Positions 20,645-32,455 of a DNA stretch of 64,000 bases are shown here, piece after piece. The DNA is from Solen grandis (taxonomy: Eukaryota; Mollusca; Bivalvia; Adapedonta; Solenidae). Below the pieces are notes generated by a model that was given only the letters and a program-made list of their open reading frames with translations, was not told the origin of the DNA and ran no database searches. The translations under genes and the position numbers were made by a program. Positions within the stretch are counted from its first letter, which is position 1; each line of letters opens with the position of its first letter. Location of the stretch: the NCBI GenBank assembly GCA_021229015.1, contig CM037783.1, positions 51,903,154 to 51,967,153 of the forward strand. Reading direction: 5' to 3'.

Positions 20645-22340
20645 CGGAAGGGACCCACACCTTCTGCAACCGCCCGACCCTAAAACGTGCGCCTGAAGTT
20701 TTTTCAGAGAATCTCTGTGTGAAGAAAGCTTCCAGATCGACAATAAGGCAGTCAAGATTAACAAGTCCGAACCTATTTCCTTCCACATTTTTGCGAAAAA
20801 TATTATGTTTAACGTGATTTTTTTTTCTCTCAGTCTTAAGCAAAACTGTTGAGTCTAAAACTGATGATTATTCAATGCAATCACTAATTGATAGTGTACA
20901 CAATTCACTATTTTAGGTGGGGTCCAGGAAATCCTTATTAAATATTTTATACCAGTTTATGAAGAAAAAAAATGCTTGATAAACCCATATTTCTTACCCG
21001 GAAGGAGTAATGCACTTTCAGTAATATTTTGCCCCCCCCCCCCCCCCCCCCAAAAAAAAAAACAACACAAAAAACATCTCCCCACCGTTATTTTTATTTT
21101 ATTATTATTATTATATATATTGATTGGGGCCTGTGAATACGACTGCAATCAAATACGATTGCACAGCAGTTATTCAATAACATGGCTTTGCGTAGTTAAA
21201 AATAATATTATTATATGGCTCAGTGCTTAAGGTTCGGTCCCACTTGTTTTGTTTTTTTTTTGTTTTGTTTTTTGTTTTTGTTGTTGTTGTTTTTGTTTTT
21301 TTGCCTCGGGGATGGGGTGTACTCCCGATGGAATTAGCGTCGCGAGCTATGTGCAGTCATCGGGGGGCCTCGGGAGAACTACAAAATAATACATTGCTTA
21401 CAGTGAATTTTTTCCCAATGTTTTATCGGGAAAACAAGCCGGGGAAACATCCACGGAGAAGCTCCGGGTAAGCATTCATGGAGATCCCACGATTTTTTTT
21501 CCTCCGAGGAACCTCCGATGCTTTTGTGATGTCTTGCCGAAGTATCAGGGGATATTCGGGGATATTCGGCGACCTTTCTGTGACACATTCCCGATCTTGT
21601 GGTTGAATCTCAGAATATTTGCAAAAAAAAAAAAAATAAATCAGCAAGGGTTGAAAAGCGCACTCAGAAATTTGTTTCTGTTTTGGTCAATCTTAGACTG
21701 AGACGGTCAAATGGGCCATTGGACATTGCCTAGGGCATCCCCTTAAACCCCCAAAAGTCTTCTCTTGACTTTGTTGCTTAATTCCACCATGAAATTCTAA
21801 TAATCTCCATAATCTTCCCCGAGACACCTAGGTTTTTTTTTCGCAATATCCCCTAATCTACGGGAATATTCCCCCGATGATGTTTCAAACTCGGTGAAAC
21901 TCCGAGGCACCTTCGCCAATCATCGGAGAAGGTCCCCCAGTGCTTTTCCGAACATCGGGATTCATTGTACCATAGCCGAAACATCAGTGAACGTTCTTCG
22001 GACTATTCCCGAAGCCTAATCATTGTCAATTCTCATGGGACTGCTCAGTCTTTTTTTTTAGCTCAAATATCGGGAGCCATCGGTAGAAAAAATCGTGTAT
22101 TTCCACATCGCCGAAGATTTTTCCCCAGTGGGACCCCAGGCATTAGATCAATGGCCTTCGAGTATCAAAAAAATATATATCGGATTTAAAAACAAAATAA
22201 ATAAAAATAAAAAAAACTTTCACTTTATCCCCAGATACCCTTCAGAATGCATCTCCATCATACTAAAAACATTTTTCCGGGGGAGCATGCCCCCGGACCT
22301 CCCAAACTCTCACATCACATTCAGATTTTGTAATATTAGT

Positions 22341-22380
<40 letters not shown>

Positions 22381-22405
22381 AGCAAAAATATTCTGGATCC
22401 GGGCC
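20645..22405. repeat. Fold-back right arm
   Basis: Inverted partner of the left arm, with C tracts at 21033 and 22341, an A tract at 21621 and GT-rich sequence at 21250-21300. The closing sequence CTGGATCCGGGCCTGAG is the mirrored terminus. Confidence 0.75.
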
Positions 22406-23230
22406 TGAGTATATAATAATAATAACAACAGTGTTTTAATTTGAAGAGCCAGAATACTTTTGCTTGAACATTCCGAAAACAACAATTAAGTATTTCTAGA
22501 AAGATTGAAATGCATACATTTTATATAAAAAGTGTACCGTTATAGCTAGTACAACACGGTCCCTATTTCCGAAAACCGTCCATGCCGATCTTGTGGGGCA
22601 AATGGCGGCCATATTAAGTACTAACTGGCTTGTAAAAATATGTAAAGCGTTCTGGCTACTGTACTATGATATGTAAAAAATGTTTCTGGCTGTTTATCTG
22701 TAATGAAATTTGTTTGAAATGTGCATTATTGGAAAAGAGCAATGAGCAAAAATCAATGACTACGGATTTCGCATGAAGTCAAATATTTTTCGTAATGCGT
22801 TTCGTTCGTTCGTACGTTGTACCTTTTCGTCTTGATTGTTTTACGTTTAAATGAGATATATCGATGTTTTATTTGTTTGATAAATTAGTTTTATAAATGA
22901 AAAAAAAATAGAATCTATCCAATGTATACCATGATATACGTTGTTTTATTTTGTGACATTAGAAATTGGGGGGTTATGTAATGTACGTCATCAGCAGAGG
23001 CAGCGTTTCCACGTTATGTACACTTTTTTTTTTTATCTGCAATACCAAACGGAGAAAATAATCTTTAACTGGTAAAAAATCGGTGAACCTCTCTCGATAA
23101 GATATAAAACAATTACCGAGTGGCAGCGTTAGATAATTCGTGAAGTGTATAAGATTTTCAAATAAAAGGGAAAGGTTAATTCAAAAGTTTGACAGATCAG
23201 ATTTTCGTCGCAAATGTATGTATCGATTAC
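22406..23230. other. Between P450 exon 3 and fold-back, nothing supported
   Basis: The next P450 exon would be expected here, but no frame on the minus strand shows the ETT/K-helix, ExxR or haem-loop patterns. AT-rich, no repeat recognised. Confidence 0.45.
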
Positions 23231-23387
23231 CTCCTGCAACAACGTCTCCGAGAAAACCAACAATTATCCCATCGGTGAAGAAAATTTCTTTATCTCCACT
23301 CTCTTTCTCATTTCCCTCTTTTTCTTCTATTTGGAGGCTGATTAAGTAGTCGACAACACCTCGGATAACATTCGGATCATACGTTTC
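23231..23387 (-). CDS. Cytochrome P450 exon 3 (I-helix)
   Basis: The acceptor is CTTGTATAG and the donor GGAG|GTAATC. It is 52 codons plus one base. It reads ETYDPNVIRGVVDYL, then a charged stretch EEKEGNEKESGDKE, then FFTDGIIVGFLGDVVAGG. The DPxxIRxxxDYL pattern followed by a helix ending in AGG is the F/G-to-I-helix segment of P450s. No exon supplying the following ETT and K-helix was found between 13.1 and 23.2 kb. Confidence 0.8.
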
Positions 23388-24242
23388 CTATACAAGTCAT
23401 TAAAAAGGACACAGTAACTGCATATCGCTTTACAACATCAGATTCTAAAATTGGACCCATACTCAAAACACATGTTTCGATCATAAATATCTTATCGGGG
23501 CCTAAAAGACGTGTTTAATCATAAATGTGAATACACAAATTATACAAACAAGCATTAGATCATAAGTCATACATACACTGCATAATTTTTCTAATTGGTC
23601 CTAAGGAATTTACAAATTATTGACAAAGCAAACAACCCAAATCATACTGGTTAATTTCTCATTTGAATACATATCATGGAGTAAAAGGTCTGTCAATGTG
23701 TAAATATTTTTATTTATAGCAAGAGAATACTAGTTTTTTGTTTAGGACAAGCCCCTTATTCAAAAGGCACACAATCCACTGTAATCCCCACGTTCTGAGG
23801 CAGTTAGCTGTAGTAGAATGCTGCAATGTTGATTGTATGTGTGAGGGATATTATTATTTCCATATCTATTTCAAAATGTTAATATTGGTTAAGGATTTGA
23901 TATATTTAAGGAGGGAACGCATCCAGACGCATTGCATTAAGTGTTTTAGCAAGGCCTTCTAAGAAAAACGCCTGCATTTCATTGGGCCCCTGTTTCTTCC
24001 TAAAATGACCATTTTCTACTAATAAATCCGATTTTAAATCTAAAAAAAGTCCTAAGTGATGAATTAAAAAAAGTTGTTCAGTGTATGTTTCAATATGTTA
24101 TTATTCATTTACTTCGATAGAACTATTCACTGAAATCAATTGTGTTATTCATACAGTTTTTGCAAGTATTTCTTACAGCTGGATGTAATTGATTTCAATT
24201 CACGAACTCGTTGTCTGAAAATTGAAACTTAACATATATTCG

Positions 24243-24281
<39 letters not shown>

Positions 24282-25982
24282 GTAAAACATTTTTCTGTAA
24301 ACGATGCCTTTTCTGTAAACGATGCCTATTCATGTTTGATCGTCTATATAGAGTACGAGAAACAAATGAAGTTACAATTTTAAACAATGAAATGTATTAT
24401 ATATACGAAGCAAATATTTTAGCTTATGTTGTTCACACACACACGCACAAACACATCTGCGTAAAAGTTGAATAATTGAAGCATAACTTACCTTTTGCTT
24501 TGACAAAATTTTCTTTGTAATTAGTTCTAAATTGGACACAACAGCCATATGCGCCTTCTTCCAGGGTCCTGGCACGTATCGCATAAAGGGCATTCCCAGC
24601 AGCACAGAATTGATGCCCGAGGACAAAAGGCCGTTTAGCCCGTATGAATAGCCTAGCATCATGTCGTATCGCTCGTCCCCTTCAAGTATCTCTTGGCCAA
24701 TCATCTGCGAACACCCATATTTTCTGTTTATGTGTATATAGAGGATATTTGTTTCGTAATTTAAATTTCCTGTCCTTGGTTTCCACCGAGTCATTGATCA
24801 TAAGGACTCTTGGAAGTGAGGAAGATTCTGACGATAGGTACAGACTTGCAACGAATAAACATCAGATATGTTTTGTTCATTCACATTCTAGCGATGCATT
24901 GTACACATGAAGCATGGCATGTGTATGATATATGAAACATGCATTTGGTTCAGTTATTATGAGAGTAATCATCTTCATTTGAAATAACATCTAATTTAAA
25001 GGACATTTAAAGCGTTGAGAGTATGTGTGCAGAAGTAAGTACTCGGTAAGTAAGCTTTATTTATGATCGGCGAGAGAACAAACATTTGAACATGAGCTCA
25101 TGAGTTTTTTAAGGTAATCCATCTTTCATTAAATTGTGATCATGGTCCGTCCATCAAGTGCTCATGGGAATTCTAAAGTAAATACAAGCCTTTATAGACT
25201 TTGAGTAAAAGCGCCTATTAATCCTAGGCAATAGATGCGTACATCTACACTGAAGTCTTTTTTAGCATTGAAGGACCATGATTATAATTTAATGATGGGT
25301 AGATTATCTTCAACCGAGTATAATAACAAGATGTACATAATAAAGCAGTTGCAATTTTAGAAAGAGATAGGAGACAAAGAAGAAAATCATTAATTGCTAT
25401 ACATACCAAAACGGATATGATACTGACAACTGACTGCTGAATGATTGAATATATTTCAATCTCTTGTTCTTGACTGTCGTCAAGTCGTTTTATCATATTG
25501 TCGATCTCGATGCAGATCTTCTCCTCAAAAATCTTCACTCCGTCCCCATATAAGTTAAAGCCTTTGTTAAATGCTTTCCGCAAACGATTGTGGTCTATCC
25601 CTCCGCCAATTTTGGTGCAGGCAATCGAACCCCGTCCTTCAGGGATTAGCTTGCAGTAATGTAGAGTCGGTCGGTCGTTCATAACTTGCTTAAACGGATC
25701 ATCTCCGAAACATTTTCTCATAAGGCGCACAGAATTTAAAAACACTATATTAGATCCCATTAAAGTCATTTGAAAAAGTTCTCCATATTTTTCAACATAC
25801 GGCATAACCTGTTGGTGAAAAGTTCCAGGCTTGATTTCTAGACCCAAACCGACAAAGGGCAGGCCTTTAGGACCGGGAATAGTTTGCCCTTTCGGAGACT
25901 GTGGTTTGAATATTGATTTATACAATATATAAGCCGCCATTAGTGTAGCAATAGAAACCAAGAACGTCGAAATATCATTCAT
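23231..25982 (-). CDS. Cytochrome P450, N-terminal three exons only
   Basis: Membrane-bound haem monooxygenase of the endoplasmic reticulum type. Exons 25982-25407, 24704-24492 and 23387-23231 join in phase into about 315 residues; microsomal P450s are near 500. Visible parts: a hydrophobic N-terminal anchor (residues about 5-25), a proline-rich hinge PGPKGLPFVG, the B-C region with LMRKCFGDDPFKQVMNDRP, then exon 3 with ETYDPNVIRGVVDYLISLQ and the I-helix ending FLGDVVAGG, where the acid and glycine of the oxygen-activation motif are expected. The K-helix ExxR, the PERF motif and the haem cysteine loop were not found on either strand to the left. Style (CYP2/CYP17/CYP1 clade rather than CYP3 or CYP4) suggests a CYP2-clan enzyme; the substrate is unknown. 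Either the remaining exons are in the gap or too short to see, or the gene is broken by the fold-back insertion. Neighbouring P450 debris at 34.6 kb suggests a former tandem cluster. Confidence 0.85.
24246..24279 (+). repeat. A tract of 34
   Basis: Uninterrupted A run in P450 intron 2, followed by a short direct repeat TTTTCTGTAAACGATGCCT (24290 and 24309). It may be the tail of an inserted retroelement. Confidence 0.6.
24492..24704 (-). CDS. Cytochrome P450 exon 2
   Basis: It is 71 codons, phase 0 at both ends, with acceptor TTCGCAG and donor AAG|GTAAGT. It encodes GQEILEGDERYDMMLGYSY, then MPFMRYVPGPWKKAHMAV, which fits the D-E-F helix region (a 'cg..f..dd.e' and 'P.l.y.p' layout) of CYP2-clan enzymes. 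Confidence 0.85.
25111..25312. mobile_element. Small MITE, AAGGTAATCCATC family, copy 1
   Basis: About 200 bp with inverted ends AAGGTAATCCATCTTTCATT and AATGATGGGTAGATTATCTT. Shares TTGTGATCATGGTC and AAGGACCATGATTATAA with copy 2 at 46085. Lies in P450 intron 1 within 100 bases of exon 1. Confidence 0.7.
25407..25982 (-). CDS. Cytochrome P450 exon 1 (anchor and hinge)
   Basis: It is 192 codons from ATG (AAAATGAATGAT context) to donor TTTTG|GTATGT, phase 0. An in-frame ATG-like start 11 codons upstream is less likely, because the downstream one puts the hydrophobic anchor at the usual place. The proline-rich IPGPKGLPFVGLGLEI follows the anchor, as in microsomal P450s. Confidence 0.88.
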
Positions 25983-26019
25983 TTTGGTTTGTTTTAAATA
26001 GAATAATATAACCAAAAAT

Positions 26020-27800
26020 GATGTAATATGTATTCTGCTATTTTTTCCTATTAACAGGATTTTTTTTCTTCTTATACCGTCGTGATAGTAGAGTCTGTTA
26101 TCACAATGTAATGTATAGTAATTAACAGCTGAATCTGAAACGGGAATATGAAAACAACATATCAGAAAAATAATCAGAAAAGCAATATTTAATGGAAGAA
26201 ACGTCTAACATATCTTATGTTTTCATTAATAGAGACAAAAACTTTTGTTTCTGAAATACATGGGGTCAAGTTGGGGTTTGGACGTTCATGATTTCAAATA
26301 TTGCCAAAAATGGCCGATTTTCACCAATGACTTCGAACGTCGTCGTTTTTAATGACAAACTCCAAAGCTCCATCAATCTTGCTATTTGAAATATGCAAAT
26401 AATTCAATGTTATTTACAATTTTTATCTTGTCTATCTTCATAATCAAATTTCGATTCCTCGAGAGTAAGGAATGATACCAGTTGTTTTAAAATGATTACG
26501 ACAATTATATGTACTGTGCAAACATTTAATATAACATAGCTTTTTGTTTCAAAGTTATTCGTCTGCTTGCATATGACAGCTATGTTTAATTGATAATTCT
26601 ATTTCATTTGCTTCACGTTACACTGCACGTTGTACATGATAACAAATGGAGATAGGCAGTTCTATAAAACTGTTTCAAGTGTTTATAGGTGTATACGTGG
26701 TTGAATGTATTAAATTAACTAACGGTTTAATAACCAGGGCTAGGAATCTGTACCTCATTTTGTTAACAAAGGCCACCATCTTGGAAAGCAAAGTGTATAC
26801 TTATGTCCATTACAGTTCCTGTTGAAATTGCCTGATAACAAGATATATACGAGTACATGTATATATATTAACACACTCCTATTTTTTCCGCTTCAATTAG
26901 CGTATGTAACATGCAATTCCATAAAAAAAATTACAGCGTACTGGAAACTCGGATTGGAAATAAATTAAAAATAAAATGCGAAGATTTGGCAGATAAGAAG
27001 AAGATAGGATTGCTTTATCCAGCGTTTTAATTCACATATTATATTGATACTAGTGTTTTAGCTTAACATAAGGTACAAAATACCTTTTTAAATCATGAGT
27101 CAAAGTCACATTCGAAGCTGCAAGTTATTTGTCAATAAAACAATGACTTTTACGAAATTATAATTTTTACTCATCAGGATCTTGTGTATATATACATCTT
27201 GTTATTAGGCATTTCCACAATTACTATAAATTAGGATACAGTTTGGCTGTGTCATACTATACCCCAATGCAGTCTGACAACTCTATAAACTTTCAACACG
27301 TTGACAACACTTTAAGCTTGAAAATTTACGCCAGCTTCGTGAATCTTGAGTAGGAGATATCATTTGGTGGCAAGATATACACATAGTCTTCTACTTTTTA
27401 CTGATCTTTGCTTTACCAAAGTAATTCTTTTATTCGTGGTTCATGTAAAACCAGTTTGTTTGTTTTTGACTTACAAATGAAGCTACATTGGTGCACTCTT
27501 CAGTTTAAGCCTACACATTTTTTAAATTCGCTGACATACATAATTTATTCCTTTTAACTCATGTGTTTACATGCCTCTAACTACATTGTTAATTTGAAAG
27601 TGTACGAATGGTTGAATAATATTGTTATCATTGTTACCTATCTAGCCACGTTAACAGTTCACATCAACTCGAGCGGAACTAGCTGTAGTGAAGATTATTG
27701 CCCTCAACATTGAAACTCAAACCCTAAATTCATCCTCAAGATCTTTGGAATATAAAGGTGACAGCTCAACATAAAAACACTGCATGCACACGATAAACGT
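26020..27800. other. Upstream region of the P450
   Basis: Should include the P450 promoter (minus strand), but no convincing TATA/initiator pair can be singled out in the AT-rich sequence. No other gene seen. Confidence 0.35.
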
Positions 27801-27805
27801 CTATT

Positions 27806-28246
27806 AAAGCAGCTAGTTCACAGATGATTGTAGAAATTTAAAGAAGTGATATTTTACTCTCCCTCGTTTATGTTGGTGAAGTCTTTGTTTTCTGACAAGT
27901 AAACTCGGAAAGTGTAGGTCAAATTGCACAGGAATACGCTATTTTCGTAAACGCAACTTTGGTGGCGTCTTTACCAGTCCAGGTATAGTGATTTCGTAAG
28001 TTCATTCTTTGAAGTTGGCGCATGCGCGAAAAGCGAATGAATCTAAATATAGGTTTTATCCGTAAAAATAGTTTCATTACCGTCTGTGGCGGTATTGTCT
28101 ATAATGGGGAAACTACCCATTTCTTTATGATCACAGATGGTTGCATTGGGAGACATTGCGTCTGTAGATGAATATTGATAGACGTAATATACACATATAG
28201 TTTAAATCAAATTTTTAGTAAATGACCATCTGTGAAAGAGCTGCCT
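27806..28246 (-). mobile_element. MITE, AGCTCATTCACAGAT family, copy 3
   Basis: Begins TAAAGCAGCTAGTTCACAGA and ends CATCTGTGAAAGAGCTGCCT. Internal words GGCGCATGCGCGAAAAGCGA and GATCACAGATGGTTGCATTG are the reverse of copies 1 and 2. Confidence 0.8.
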
Positions 28247-28565
28247 TGCCTGCCATAATAACATGAAACATGGTAGTGTTAAGAAAGGTAAATTTGGCTG
28301 AATGTAAAACATGTTGATGGATTCAATGAAAGGAAATTGTTTTGAATTAAAAAATTTCCACAGTATTTTATATGTTAGTAAATATCGAGGTTAAAACGTC
28401 ATGAACCTGCTGGCTTAGACCAAATAGTAATACAAGTGGCATAAAGATTTCCAATTTTCATTCTCCTGAACGTAAAGACCAAGTAACAGGTGGCTACAGT
28501 GGCTTGATCATCTACATGAAAAGTCCATTTCTTATAAAGGAAGGGCTGTTCTTGATGTTTTTTGG

Positions 28566-28817
28566 CGGGGCCGCCGTGGCCGAGCGGTTACAGTCGTGGA
28601 CTACAAATCTCTCAGCCCCTCACCGCTGTGGGTTCGAATCCCGTTAGGGACTTCGGATTTTTCATGTGAGGAAGCCTTCCAGCTGGCTTGCGGTAGGTCG
28701 GTGGTTCTACCCGGGTACCTCTGTGTACTCGGGGTCTTCCTCCACCTGTAATTAGCTGGACGTCGCTATATGATTGAAATACTATCGCAGCTACGGTAAA
28801 CCCCAATACAACAAGAT
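28566..28817 (+). mobile_element. tRNA-derived SINE, family A copy 2
   Basis: Nearly identical to the copy at 14653, with about ten differences by eye over 245 bases. Same A box (GTGGCCGAGCGG) and B box (GGGTTCGAATCCC), ending ACCCCAATACAACAAG. Confidence 0.8.
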
Positions 28818-29237
28818 GTTTTTGGTACCGAATGCATCTGGGTTGAAATTGCGCTTTCAAGAAATAGAAAATATATACCTGGTTCATTTAATTAACCACC
28901 AGCTCTTAAAATTATAACGGAATTGAGGAATTGATTGATTTGGTACTGAGTACAGGAAATAATGATATTGTGATAACAGTTGAATTCAGTTTAAATACGT
29001 ATGTCCATAGTTCTTTCCGTAGATCAAAACAAACGTACATTTTGTGGTGTATATAAACTAAAACTCATTGATAATACGAATTAGTTTCGTTAAAGCCTAA
29101 CCCCAATTCCACTCTAAATATTTCATTCGCTCTTTATAGTTTCTTTTCACCGTCATTATTTAATCTCTTTTTTTTTTCCATCTCTTCCAAACATCATTGG
29201 AGCTAAACGAAAGTCGTGTACAAATAATGCAATGTAA

Positions 29238-30583
29238 AGCCCCGGTCACACAGCACTTTACGGCTAAATCACGTACAAAAACTTATGAAAATCTGGTGGA
29301 CGTGGTCGAAAGTGGTAAGTTTTGGTCAAAATTGGCTTGGCCGTGCTTGACCGTACTTTGTACGGGGTATGACCGTTTGCGGCTGTCCCACTGCTGAAGC
29401 ACTTCTTAAGCACGGCTAACAGCGTCAAGTTAGGCGAAAAGCTAAAAATAGGTTCGCACGTGTTCGAACGCGGGGGGAAAAAGCTGCAAGTTGTCACGTC
29501 TAACTGCGACCTGATCGTGTCTAAAGCACCGCCGACCACGTGTTGATCCCGGACTGAAAAAGGGCACTCCACTGCCATAGCATTGCCCAATAACGGGTAA
29601 GCGTGGCTCGGCGTCGTAGAAGCGCGCCTTGCCTCGCATATGATAACGGCTGCGCATGACTTGTCTTCACAGTACCGACCCGGACCTTCAACAGTCAACA
29701 TCTCCACGCAAGTACATACGCTTTTTATTTTAATCTTTAATTATGCCAAGGAAGAAGGGTTCCCTGCTAAGAAGAGGTCGGCGAAAACCAAGACCAAAGC
29801 CCGAGCCGAGGATGAGGTTCCCTTTGCTGTTGCTCCCAGTCCAGACCCTGACCCCAGTCACGCACCAGATATTCCGTACCACCCTCCTCCTCCTCCTCCT
29901 TCTTCTCTCATCAAGTATATGTTGGGCCTGTAACAGTTGATTCTGTTGGTGCTGGAGCATGAAGATAAGGACGTCACGGTGTTGAGGGTTCATTTTCACC
30001 CTTGACAGCAAGACTGCAAGTGACGAGGTCTCAAAAAGTTATGGTATTTATATGCCGCAAATCAGAAGTGATAGAGAAGTGATACGACAGTGATAAATCG
30101 TATTTAGAACTTTTTAGAGACGTCGTTTAACGGACTTAGGCAGTGCCATGTACAGGGAAAATCCCATTTCTCAGTGATAAGCCGCTAAAGACACGCTATT
30201 TTCCGTGATACCCACGCGTAAAACCCGTCCGATGACCGTGCTTTCACCGTGAAAGACCGCTAAAATTTCGCGTCTTACCGCGTCTCCTCAAGTTTTAATC
30301 ACTGCCAGAACACGGAGTACCACGTGTGTTTTGCGTGTGTTGCACGGTTTTACCACGTGTGCCGGCCGTGGTTGTCCGCGGGCTAAAATTTTGAGCAGCT
30401 CAAAACTTTTTGCCACGTCCGTCGCCGTTCCGATTTTCCCCCGCGTCCTGCCACGTCTGTAAACCGATTGTAGCTCGTTTTAAACTCGACATCAACGCGA
30501 AAAACATCGTCTTCTTCACGAGAGACCACTTTTTGACGGATTTTTGCCGTGATTAAGCCGTAAAGCGCTGTGTGACCGGGCCT
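29238..30583. mobile_element. PIF/Harbinger-like DNA transposon, non-autonomous or decayed
   Basis: Terminal inverted repeats of about 40 bp: left AGCCCCGGTCACACAGCACT and right ending GCGCTGTGTGACCGGGCCT, flanked on both sides by TAA (29235-29237 and 30584-30586), the 3-bp target duplication expected for PIF/Harbinger. On the minus strand an ORF (30011-29730) has a run of eight Arg followed by VVRNIW, reminiscent of the Arg-rich start of Harbinger nucleases, but no DDE domain is visible. GC content and CpG are higher than in the surroundings. Confidence 0.65.
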
Positions 30584-30600
30584 TAACTACCATCAACACC

Positions 30601-30836
30601 ATGAGGACACCATAAAAAGACCTATGCGAACAGCATAAAACCAGACCAGCCTGCGAGTGCAGGCTGAGTAACTCGCAGGCTGATCAGGTTTTATGCTGTT
30701 CGCTGCTCCTCAGTGGTCTGGAAATGGGGATTTTATAATTAAATTTGGTAAGGTTTAACTGTGGTTTTCTGCAGATCAGGCTTATGTGGTACCTATTGAG
30801 TGAGTCAAAATGAGTCTATATGAGGGAAAGGTTTAA
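30601..30836 (+). mobile_element. piggyBac-like hairpin MITE, copy 1, left end lost
   Basis: Body ATGCGAACAGCATAAAACC...GGTTTTATGCTGTTCGC with a hairpin loop altered by an extra GCAGGCTGAGTAACTC. The right end GAGGGAAAGGTTTAA is intact, but the left end is replaced by sequence abutting the Harbinger-like element. Confidence 0.75.
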
Positions 30837-31793
30837 ATAAGCTTCGGCTTCCAACTCCATCCCAGAAGAATATATTGTCATAAATGTAATTTGCTATGTA
30901 TTTGATTTAAAAGATATTTTTAAACTGAAAAGGAACATTTGCCTTTTAAAATAACTAATAAGTTACTTACATATATGATGGTTAACAATGCGACCAATAT
31001 CCTGTGCGACAGAAACACGAAGATGAACAAGGTTAAGATATTCACTGCGTCACAATGATTAGTCATGCAAATAATGGGGTGGGGGGGGGGGGTCGCAAAA
31101 TGCGTATTCTTGGACACGTTTCATGCGCAGTTCGGGAATTTCGAAAGCGGTCCATGTCCAAGGTGAAATTTAAGCCTTCCAATTAAAAAGAAAGAATACC
31201 AGGTCAGTTAAATTTGGAAGAAAGGAGAAACTTACTTTATATCGATTGGGATTTTATACTAAATCATGTCGTGGACCTGTTCTCTTTGCTTGGGAACCAA
31301 TGAAAAAGTCTAGCCCCCAAAGTTAGTCGAACCCACAACCTTTGGATCCGCAGTCGTACACGTATCATTGGACAATAAAATATTACATGGATTTATATTG
31401 GATTCCATGACACTTAGGTACTCTATCAGTTATATGAATTACATGTTTATACTTCTTACCGTGGAATTTGCAGGGATATGGTGTCCCTCAAACGTTGTTT
31501 CCTCCTATACAAAGTGTGCCAGTCCAAACGGAAGAATACATCGGTGCACTTCGTTAATGATTGTCTCTATTTAAAGACAGTTTGGTTTGTCTCCGGTCCT
31601 TATGAACCTGGACACTTCTTCATGACTCCAAATGCACAAGCTGACATTAAAGTGCACCAGCCAACGTGTTTCTTGTTGTAGTTACACGTGATACGGAAAC
31701 GCAAGTATGTCTTCTTTGTGAAAATACGAGAGGCTTGTCATATTTCAAATTCAATCATCTTCAAAAAATAAAAGGTCATGGTATAAATTATAA

Positions 31794-31813
31794 ACACACA
31801 CACACACACACGA
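31794..31813. repeat. CA microsatellite
   Basis: AAACACACACACACACACAC run. Surroundings 30.9-32.0 kb hold only short ORFs and a G tract at 31079-31092; no gene seen. Confidence 0.7.
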
Positions 31814-32027
31814 AACTACACACAATCGCTTGTTTTTTTGCTGGCCCTAGCTGAAGTTAACTATTGACTGACATACATATTTACTGACTTTGGTGCAACG
31901 TAGCGTAACGTATGAATATATGGGACACGAATATAAAATCGGTTGAAAATCTGGGTCTGTATAAAAGTACATCACTTGATCATAAAGGCCAAATTAAGAT
32001 ATCAAATGTTTGTTCTTGTTTTGTTTT

Positions 32028-32455
32028 TTAGCTCACCTGAGCACAACGTGACAAGTTCGAAATTTGGTCATGTGGGGTCAAAAAGTAGGTCATGAAGTCA
32101 AATCTTAGAAAAACCTTGTTAACACTCTAGATGCCACATTTTTGGCCAATCTTCATGAAACTTGGTCAGAATATTTGTCTCCATAAAATCTTGGACAGTT
32201 TCAAATTTGGATCATGTGGGGTCAAAAAGTAGGTCATGAGGTCAAATCTTAGAAAAACCTTGTTAACACTCTAGAGGCCACATTTTTAGACCCAATCTTT
32301 ATGAAACTTGGTCAGAATATTTGTTTCCATAAAATCTTGGACAAGTTCGAATTTGGGTCATGTGGGGTTAAAAAGTAGGTCAATATGAAAAATCCAATAC
32401 ATGTTGCTCATTTATAATCAGGTGAGCGATTCAGGGCCATCATGGCCCTCTTGTT
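32028..32455 (+). repeat. Bivalve AGCTCAC...CTCTTGTT element, copy B (short)
   Basis: TTAGCTCACCTGAGCACAAC at the start and GGTGAGCGATTCAGGGCC then ATCATGGCCCTCTTGTTT at the end. Inside are about two and a half units of 130 bp with TTCATGAAACTTGGTCAGAA. Confidence 0.8.

Larger units (their letters stand above)
16476..22405. mobile_element. Giant fold-back element with about 1.7-kb inverted arms
   Basis: Ends are AGGCCCGGATCCAGAAT on the left and ATTCTGGATCCGGGCCT on the right, i.e. terminal inverted repeats. Arms at about 16476-18125 and 20645-22405 match in inverted order over many landmarks: GAATGTGATGTGAG/CTCACATCACATTC, GAGATGCATTCTGAAGGGTA/TACCCTTCAGAATGCATCTC, GTCCCACTGG/CCAGTGGGAC, GTCTTAGTCTAAAG/CTTAGACTGAGAC, GTCGGGCGGTTGCAGAAGGT/CCTTCTGCAACCGCCCGACC. 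The arms are clearly diverged and contain long G, C and T tracts. The loop (18130-20640) holds a bivalve repeat, the assembly gap and a polyA-tailed piece. No clear target duplication was found. Confidence 0.8.

Noticed and set aside
22980..23150. Minus-strand open stretch next to P450 exon 3 as a candidate exon 4
   Set aside because: Translation shows none of the K-helix or haem-loop residues and no acceptor in the needed phase.
29197..29707. ORFs at the left side of the Harbinger-like element
   Set aside because: They cross the TIR and have no recognisable domain; treated as element sequence.
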